A DNA stretch of 64,000 nt, taken from Cyathus striatus. Its lineage: Eukaryota; Basidiomycota; Agaricomycetes; Agaricales; Nidulariaceae. The number at the start of each line of letters is the position of its first letter. The stretch's first letter is position 1. Both the position numbers and the translations under genes were made by a program. The DNA is taken from contig JAOVFP010000017.1 of the NCBI GenBank assembly GCA_025738555.1, positions 620,001-684,000 on the forward strand, given 5' to 3'. The notes under the pieces are model-generated. The model saw only the letters and a list, made by a program, of their open reading frames with translations. It did no database searches and was not told the origin of the DNA. Below are positions 56,705-64,000 of the stretch, one piece after another.

Positions 56705-58329
56705 TTAAGCCTACAGTGATTTCTGCTGTCTGTATTCAACTACTCTAGAGTTAATAGGTTCATTAGATATCTTCTACTCATTTCTTCTTCTTCTATCTTG
56801 TAGGTATATCTTGATGTCAGAATTCTAGAATATGTATGAATTGATCATGTCCATAGTATCACACATAAAGATTACTGTTATATGATATAACTTGCATAAG
56901 TTGTTTTGCAGATATGTACACACCAATGCATTGTCATTTGTATTATTGACAAGTTTCATGTGGTAACATGGAACAACTTACTCTAGAAATACCAGTGTTG
57001 AGAATATCTTATCTTATTATGGAACTCTGTAGTTCAAAGTAAAAGGTTCTAGTTGGTCTATTCTTAGGTAGATATAATTATAATAGCTCTATATACAGTA
57101 CTGCTGTACTCAACAGCATAACAGCTTTACAACTTTCTTTACAGCAGTAGTTATTTATATACACCTCTTGTACAGTATATAAACCCCTCAGTTTTACTGT
57201 ACAATAACAATTCTTACCTCTCCTTTCAGTTACTCTAAGCCTCTATCTACACTCTACCTCTTCAGGTGATCCTGTACCCAGATCAGCAACTGCCCTGTGC
57301 AGAGCCCTTGCTGTTTCTACAACCAGTGTACAATCTATTCAATTCAAAGCACCCTGAAGTATATATATTGACAATCTTGATGTTAAAACATAAGCTAAAC
57401 ATTTAGTAGTAGTTGTAAACTCCTGAAATATTACACCTGTAAGAAAGAAGGGAGTAAATTAATTAGTGTTGAAACAATCAATACATCTGTCCTTACTTCA
57501 TTTTTGTAGTAGAGCAACAGAATGGATGATGCTGTGATTGCTGTTATTGAAATTGTGAATGGATAAGCTGAAATATCTGAGATGATCATCTCTGAGTGCA
57601 GTGTATCAATAAGGGACAAAGTTAATATTGAATAGGAGGAAATATGTGTCAGTCAAAGGGAGTCTTTAAGTATGTGTTCATTGATATGTTCAGGGATTGA
57701 TCTAACATACTACTCTATTCTTAACTTTGCATTATCTGGTGAGCAATATGTTTGTCTTTGGGCAGTACCTTATAGTTCCTCCTTTTCATTGTGCATGATG
57801 AAGTTAAATGTATTTGTCAATTTATACTTCATGAAGCATCTATGGAAGCCTGTGTATTAGCTGTGCTCCTCTATATCTATGGTGAAGTTTGAACCCTGCT
57901 CCTCACCATTCCATTCTTGCCCTGAATACTATTGGTAACCAGTATATTGGATTACTGCTGAATCAGATTGACTCAATTTTTACAACTTCCCATCACTCAA
58001 TCTTGCTCAAATTTGACATACAGTCTACTATAACCTCAATAACATGAGCAGCAGTTTCTTTTCAACAGATAAACATGAATATTTGATTGTTGAAAGTATG
58101 AGGGATGTCACACTTGCTGTGCACAAGAACAGACAGACATTCACAAGTGTTGATTGTGATGTTATAAGTCTTACCTTGTGACACATTGAAACAACAATTT
58201 GCCCAAGCTGGGCCTTGAATTCTTTGATTGGACTGCTGTGACACCTATGTGACATTCAATTCATGAGTAATCTGATGTACTAGTTACCAATAGTATACTT
58301 CTCAATCCCCAGCCCATATAAAACCCCAC
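56705..58329. other. 3' region of NWD copy 2, no recognised gene
   Basis: A TATA-like 'gtatataaacccctcag' (57175-57191) followed by CT-rich sequence could be a promoter or LTR relic, but I find no gene, LTR ends or primer site to support either. Other open frames are short. Confidence 0.35.
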
Positions 58330-58331
58330 TA

Positions 58332-61300
58332 TGGACCCCGTCACCTAGACACCGCTACATTTGTACAGCAGCCAAATCCATGATTGACCAAATCAAAGTT
58401 AGGCGCCTGAAGGGTCTAACTAAGCTCCATGAGGCGCCTTGCCTTGAACACAGTAAGGGATTTACTATATAATGAAATAGAGTGTGTTTTAAGTTTTTGA
58501 GTTGGATTACATACTGATACATACTAATACACAATGCATTTTTTTACTGTTCTCCTTGACTACGTAGCAACATGGGCCAACACAGGAAGAAGCAAGTGGA
58601 AAAGCTTTCACATGCACGGTCTGTAAAAGCTGAGAAGGCATTCTTAAAACGTCAACAACCTGCAAGTAGTACGCTGAGCTCCGAGGCTAGCAATACCACA
58701 CATGAAGAATATAACACTGCAAGGCCCAGTGAAGTTGTTGGCGAATGTATCTGGGATGGTACTGTCAATCACTATGCATCAAACAGTGACTCAGATGATT
58801 CGGATTACTGGGAATCTGAGTCATCAAGCTCTGATAGTTCAAGTACTGATGAATTTGATGAGCTCAAGGGAGAGGAAATGATGAAAAGCCTAGAGGAACA
58901 ACTCCAGCGAGAGCTTGAGGAGCTGGAATGCTGTCACAACATAGGGTATGAAACCATACAACGAAAAATCAGTCAAAAAGAATGGAAAAAGGCTGAGCAT
59001 ATGTGAGGGACATATACTGGAAACTCAGACCGCACCAAGTGACACCAGAACAAAAATGCTTGTGACAAAGAAAAGCAAGATGCATTGCTTCATAAAAGGT
59101 ATGTATGTGGTATATTACTTTATTAATATTACTCACCTATTAAACAGTCAAGGTGCCAGTCTTATGTGATCATATTTCATGTCGAAGGCTAAGCCAAAAA
59201 GTCGTCCTGAGGTACCTGCACAAAATGATGATTATATAGAGGTTGACATTGTAGTCAAACCTCTCACTGCTTCAGAATCAGATGCAGGTATCATTTCTTC
59301 AAGCAAGATTTTCACTGGTTATACATCAGATATGTCAGCTGAATTTGAGTCTTCTGATGACGAGGTGCAAAATGAGCTGGATACTGATGACCAGCTTAAA
59401 ATCCGAAGTGCGCCTCCTCCCAAGCAGAAAAAACTTCAAATTTCAGTAAAGGAACAACGTGCTATTGCAAAAAGGAGCCGAGTGGATGAAATTAAAGCAG
59501 CATTGGTCGCAATTGATAAAATGATTCAATCACATAAAGTTCAGTTCGACAGGGGAGCACAAAGTCTTCAAGCGTCTCATGCAAAAGCAATAAAAGACTA
59601 TTTGCACATGATATTGTACAAAGGAAGAAATAAAATTGACACATCACAGAGAGTAGCCAAGTGCCATGGATTTTCGACACACTGGGGAGGACGACTTATC
59701 AGGAAATGGGCAAAACAGTGGATTGATGATAGAGAACTACCAATTTCACAGAGAGGATGCCATGCAAAATCATTCTCTCTTCTTGATGATCCAAATATTC
59801 GTGCCGAAGTATGCTCATATGTATGTTCCAACAAGTGGGCAATGAATCCAGATAAACTTGTCGAGTTCAGCAAACAGTGTATGGTTCCAGAAGCTGCAAA
59901 AAAATACCTTGAAGAAATTGTTGAAGGAGAAATGCCAAAAGGTTTGAAGTGCTATATGGAAGAAGAGCTTCTCCCTTGCTATCATTTGAAACCTGGAGAA
60001 AAGGTATCAGCTTATTGACTGCCAGCCACATGCTTCGTCGAGAAGGCTTCAAGTACACAGAGCATAAAAAAGCTATTTATTATGATGGACATGAGTGGCC
60101 AGATGTAACTGAAGACTGTCAAGATAGGTACTTACCAGAAATGGCTTATTATCAACCACGAACCAAGGAATACTGCATTGAAGACGTTATGAAAGAGGTT
60201 GTAAAGAAGTTGAAAGAAGGGGAACGACCACTGGTTGTATGTGCTCATGACAAGATGACTGTGCAGGCAAATGATGGCCAAAAGCGAAGTTGGATTTTAA
60301 ACGGAGAGTTCCCCATAAGAAAAAAAGGTGCTGGGCGAGGAATTCATCACAGCGAAGTAATATGCTCGACAGTTGGCTGGTTAAAGGAAGGAAGTCAGAG
60401 TATGGAATATGGGAAAAATTATGATGGGTATTGGAATGGTGAAATGTTTGTCAAACAAGTAAGTTTACAGTAAGAAAGTCACTGGATAAAACTTACTTAT
60501 TGTCACTGCCACACACTTAAAGATGCGTGAACACATCATTCCAGCATTTGAAAAGGCTCACAGTCCCGAGCACCAAGCACTATTCCTGATCAACAACTCC
60601 CAAGGACACTCTGCATATGCAAAAGATGCACTGTTGACTTCCAGGATGAATTTACACCCAGGGGGGAAGCAAGCTTGTATGAGAGATGGATGGTATTTCA
60701 AAAATGGAGAAAAGATCACTCAGAAAATGGTGTTTCCTGAAGATCACCTGGAATTTCCAGGCCTTCCAAAGGGAATGTGAGAGGTTCTAATTGAACGTGG
60801 ACTATGGTCAGATAAACTGCACATGCAATGCAATGGGAAATGTGCACCAGAGGCAATTTCTTGTTGTGCAAAACAGATTCTTGAACTTCAGCCAGACTTT
60901 AGGGAGCAGAAATCACTCATCCAAGAAGTTATTGAAGAAGCTGGCCACCTCTGTATATTCCTTCCAAAGTTCCATTGCAAACTAAACTTTATTGAATATT
61001 TCTGGGGGGCAGTTAAGAAATATCTTTGAGACCATTGTGACTACACCTTTCAAACTCTGAAAGACAATCTTCCAAAAGCCCTTTCATCTGTTAAACTGGA
61101 GACCATACGGAAGTGGGAACATAGAACAATTAGGTGGATGGAGGCATATCGCTCAGGTCTCGGTGCAAAGGATGCTCAGTTGAAGGTGAAGCAATTCAGT
61201 TCAAAGAGATACATGTCGCACCGCAGGATTCCTGAGGGCATTGCTCGGATGTTTGATTCGTAAGCAATCATATTATGTAAGTATTTCCTAGTTAGGAAGG

Positions 61301-61495
61301 TGTTACATAAGCTGGCCAAAATCCTTTTCATAAAATTTATATTTCACGCAGTTTTGACTTTTAGAAAATTCTGTCTTACAGTTTTCATTATACACCATAT
61401 ATATGCATTTCTGTAAGATGAATAAGAAATCAAAGGCAAACTGAAGAAGTGATTTTTCTTGTACAAAAGTAGCGGTGTTTAGGTGACAGGGTCCA
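58332..61495 (+). mobile_element. Tc1/mariner-superfamily transposon, complete ends, dead
   Basis: The ends tggaccccgtcacctagaca (58332) and the inverse of tgtttaggtgacagggtcca (ending 61495) form terminal inverted repeats of about 36 bp. TA flanks both sides (58330-58331 and 61496-61497). It is 3,164 bp and carries one long transposase-like gene of a type very common in mushroom genomes (from memory). Confidence 0.92.
58572..61263 (+). pseudogene. DDE transposase of the mariner-type element, multiply disabled
   Basis: Begins MGQHRKKQVEKLSHARSVKA, with an acidic Ser-rich region, then CHGFSTHWGGRLIRKWAKQW and MLRREGFKYTEHKKAIYYDG. The DDE core follows: VVCAHDKMTVQAND (first Asp), LINNSQGHSAY, LCIFLPKFHCKLNFIEYFWG (Glu). 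It ends GIARMFDS-stop (61263). Lesions: TGA at 59004, 59040, 59167, 60778 and 61027, and a one-base frameshift near 60000 (before GISLLTASHM). The second catalytic position reads Asn (60592-60594) where relatives have Asp, and CKLNF replaces the usual CELNF. At least three of the stops fall where the family has Arg, so CGA-to-TGA transitions explain them. Cannot be active. Confidence 0.88.
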
Positions 61496-61497
61496 TA

Positions 61498-62060
61498 GAA
61501 TATTCCAGGGAGTGTCAAATGTGGTATATTTGTCAGAGAGACATCCAGCCCAACTATGAAGTGTTGTGCAGAAGGTATGTATTCAATATTGTTTGCATGT
61601 CAAGCTAAAATTAATGTTTAATTATGTAAGATAAAATGAAATCAAAAATGTCATGTACAGTGCACAGAGTCCTGTGGTGTGTTATATGTGGAAAACTTAC
61701 AACATGTGAGAGATATTCAACATTGTGAAGATTTCAGTCAATGCTTGGCCAGTTTACCATGACATTAGTAATGTTGTAGGTCAAAGAGTAACAGGGGTCT
61801 TCCCACCTCAATGAAACCATGCTTATGTTCATACTTGTTATGGTGTTTAAATGTCTAAGTGTCCATTGCAACAATTTATTCAAGAGTCTTTTGTTCAATT
61901 CTGAAAATGTGGGTCTACATATGATTTTTGTTGTAAATTACACCTCCAAAACCCCAGAATTAATACATATACCTTGTATGGTCTCTTTTACTTAGTGATT
62001 TCAGATAATGTACCCAGTTTTAAATAACTATGTAAAGCTTCTGATATTCTGACCCATATA
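61498..62060. other. No recognised gene
   Basis: AT-rich intergenic DNA between the mariner element and the helicase relic. Confidence 0.35.
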
Positions 62061-62315
62061 AGACTCAGCTATACCTAGCATAAACATGGAGTCCTGACAC
62101 AGTTGTATAATGTACCACTTGAAAACTGTTGTAGATTCAATACCACAGAATCCAATAACAGATGATGCATAATGATAATGGACACCACAACCCTCAAGAA
62201 CATTATGGGTGTATTCATCATGAACAAAGTCAATATCTCAACTTTTTTATTGTTCTTACTGTCTGACCCACTTCTTGAGAGTGGTATCTCAGACCTCCAT
62301 GCAAATTCTAGCACA

Positions 62316-62756
62316 CTAGTGTCTGCTTTGTATTTTATTATGATATGCAGGTGGAACTAGGGTGCATAAATATTCCCTAGTGGTGATTGACTCATTGATA
62401 TCATCAAAGAAAATAAGAAACTTTGGGGGTGCTGAATGACCAGGCTTCCAGTTGTTCAGTATGAACTTCAAGTCTTCAAATTTTGATAATGGGCTTAATA
62501 TCTTTTGAACCCCCAAAAAGATGTTGGAGCACTTGGTTGATTGATGAAATATAGTGAGGTTGGAGGTATGTATCCTTAAGATATCATGAACTATGTTTAA
62601 AATATGCTGTGGAAGCATTGCAGATGTCATTAAGATGGGTATATCTTTCAGTAAGATATCATGGAGGCATCTAGAATGGCTGAGTGAATTGTACCTCTGT
62701 AATTCCAGTCTTAGTTTCACACTATCTAGAAACCTATGATATGGGATGCTTTGCAT
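62316..62756 (-). pseudogene. RecQ-like helicase relic
   Basis: The minus-strand frame of 146 codons includes DIPILMTSAMLPQHILNIV (the SAT motif III region, here SAM), FHQSTKCSNIFLGVQKILSP, and PPKFLIFFDDINESITTREY (start of the second RecA-like domain, 'FFDDI'), then VPPAYHNKI. This matches fungal RecQ-type helicases found in many copies in mushroom genomes (recollection). The Walker A and DEAH segments upstream and the motif VI segment downstream are missing, so it is a fragment. Possible further decayed sequence lies at 62075-62314. Confidence 0.7.
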
Positions 62757-62945
62757 TGCTCATCTAGGCCCAGAAGAACTCCACTATACTCAATGTGCAT
62801 ATGGGACTTTTTGATTTATGTGTTTGCATTGCACATACTTTGTAAATTGCTAAAGGGTGCAATTCCACAATCTGAATGCAGTTTCAGAGCATCACATAAT
62901 TTTTAATTTGACATTATAAAGCATACTTAAAGCCATATAAATGTA

Positions 62946-63130
62946 GAGCTCTTTATGCTTAGCCAGGTGTTCTGTACAGAATAGAAATGGCAGGGATATC
63001 ACTATAATGAAGGGTTTATTCTGTATAGCATCTGTGTGTGTCTGTATGGAATTGAAAATTCTGTGCAGAATATGCAGAATTCTATGATGAAGACTCTGTC
63101 AGAATCTATGCAGAACTTGTCAGTTATTAT
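62946..63130. repeat. End fragment of the hAT-like satellite element family
   Basis: gagctctttatgcttagcca, then ggtgttctgtacaga, matches the inverted right terminus of the 39869-41801 element (gagctctttacacttagccg). It is followed by decayed 'ctgtgcagaat' subterminal words. The satellite and the opposite terminus are absent. An 8-bp word, taaatgta, precedes it and recurs at 63145, but a true far end is not evident. Confidence 0.5.
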
Positions 63131-63309
63131 TAATTACTTATTAATAAATGTATTTACAATAAAATGAAATGTCCCTTGGATAGTTTGAACCTTCACCCTA
63201 CTGTATGATTTGTCATAAAACATATGTCACACTAAACTGCCTAAACCAATGTGTCTTCATTGGCATCACATAACTGCCTGTAATGTGATACTTGTCTGGC
63301 TGGTAACCT

Positions 63310-63960
63310 AGCACCCCCCCCCCCCTCCCTGCTTCATGGAGGCAATGACACTGCTGGCAAGACAGCATTGACACCATGTTGCCCACCAAGCACCCCCCTT
63401 CTCCCCCTCTGTGTCACAACAACAATAATGTTGCCATGCCATCTGCTACCACAATGATGACACCATCACTCAGTGCCCTTCTTCATTCCTCCCCCCTGTG
63501 TCACAATGACAATGACACCACATCACACAACTCCTCTCCTCATCCCTTCTCCCCCCCACATTCACAATGAAGATGACACCATATTGCCTACCACCCCCAT
63601 CCTCCCTCTCTATATCACAATAATGACAATGACATGCCATCCACCACCACCACCATCACCATGACACCATCACCTAGCACCCCCTCCTCCCTCCTGTGTC
63701 ATGATAATGATGACAGCACACCATCCACTGCCACCACTATCATGGCACTGTCACCCAGCCCCCCTTCTCATCCCTCCTCTCCCCACTGCATTGTGATGAC
63801 AATGACAATGCTACACCATCCACTGCCAGCTCCTTCAGTGTCATCTGAATGTCTGGATGACCACAACCCCTCCCCTCTTCCTCTTGCAGTGATGTCAAGG
63901 CCACACCATTCCACCTCATTCCACCTCATTCCTCCTTTCTTTCCCCCCTGCAATGTACTA
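63310..63960. repeat. CT-rich degenerate minisatellite
   Basis: Units of roughly 90-110 bp repeat 'cccccttctccc...tgtgtcacaatgacaatgacaccat...ccaccaccac'. They are punctuated by C runs and 'aatgatgacacc'. Open frames through it are low-complexity artefacts. It continues to near the window end. Confidence 0.75.
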
Positions 63961-64000
63961 CAGTATAATTGCCATCTGCACAGAATCTTAAAACCACTTA

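Noticed and set aside
57100..57300. Solo LTR or gene promoter at the TATA-like 'gtatataaacccctcag'
   Set aside because: No TG...CA ends, target duplication, primer-binding site or downstream gene could be identified.
57880..57905. Additional SINE B-box (gaagtttgaaccctgctcc)
   Set aside because: No A-box partner and no similarity to the other heads beyond a few bases.
63376..63664. Pro/Ser-rich open frames near the window end
   Set aside because: They are translations of the CT-rich minisatellite, with no coding support.

Overview
The window looks like a repeat-rich accessory region of a filamentous fungus, most likely an agaricomycete basidiomycete. This is inferred from gene families, not from a species match. 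The evidence is short introns of about 50-60 bp with GTAAGT-like donors, two NACHT-WD40 (NWD) genes, a fungal-type class I methyltransferase, a small HMG-box gene, and decayed transposase and integrase families common in mushroom genomes. I see no bacterial operons, rRNA, CRISPR array or functional tRNA. Most of the window is AT-rich, and most of its length is mobile or repeated DNA.

Layout. 0-4.6 kb: a ~220-bp tandem repeat, a decayed integrase-core gene (minus strand), and a divergent gene with a small cysteine motif that is broken by a Tc1-type fragment. 5.2-9.3 kb: a 4.1-kb foldback element whose ~1.4-kb inverted arms are built of tandem arrays. 9.3-10.1 kb: the probable 3' remnant of the broken gene, then an intact two-exon HMG-box gene. 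11.0-17.6 kb: a decayed multi-copy block ('block A') holding a dimeric tRNA-like SINE, membrane-protein exon relics, a GH3 beta-glucosidase pseudogene and an apparently intact three-exon methyltransferase gene. 19.0-22.6 kb: an almost intact hAT transposon with an 8-bp target duplication. 25.5-30.6 kb: a 5.1-kb satellite-filled element with a 9-bp target duplication. 30.9-32.0 kb: remains of a multi-exon membrane-protein gene. 33.3-33.7 kb: a pogo-like MITE. 35.0-39.3 kb: further copies of the block (B/C), split by a hAT MITE. 39.9-41.8 kb: a hAT-like element filled with a ~20-bp satellite. 42.7-46.6 kb: the first NWD gene. 47.4-50.7 kb: block D, another copy of block A. 52.8-56.7 kb: the second NWD gene. 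58.3-61.5 kb: a Tc1/mariner-superfamily element killed by TGA codons. 62.3-62.8 kb: a RecQ-like helicase relic. 63.3-64.0 kb: a CT-rich minisatellite.

Genes likely to be functional: the HMG-box gene (9685-10064), the methyltransferase (15122-16106) and the two 1275-residue NWD genes (42660-46591 and 52772-56704). The NWD genes are paralogues, each preceded by a copy of the same decayed block, so they look like a tandem segmental duplication. Both have a P-loop NACHT ATPase module and 11 WD40 repeats of ~42 residues. In the second gene the repeats are almost identical in DNA, and variation is concentrated in a few codons. That is the pattern of fungal NLR-type recognition genes whose repeats are continually homogenised and reshuffled.

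The most unusual feature overall is that three unrelated-looking inverted-repeat elements (5179-9290, 25477-30616 and 39869-41801) share one architecture: termini that look transposon-like, two of them with target duplications, enclosing long arrays of minisatellite built partly from terminal-repeat words. This suggests DNA transposons generating or dispersing satellite DNA in this genome.
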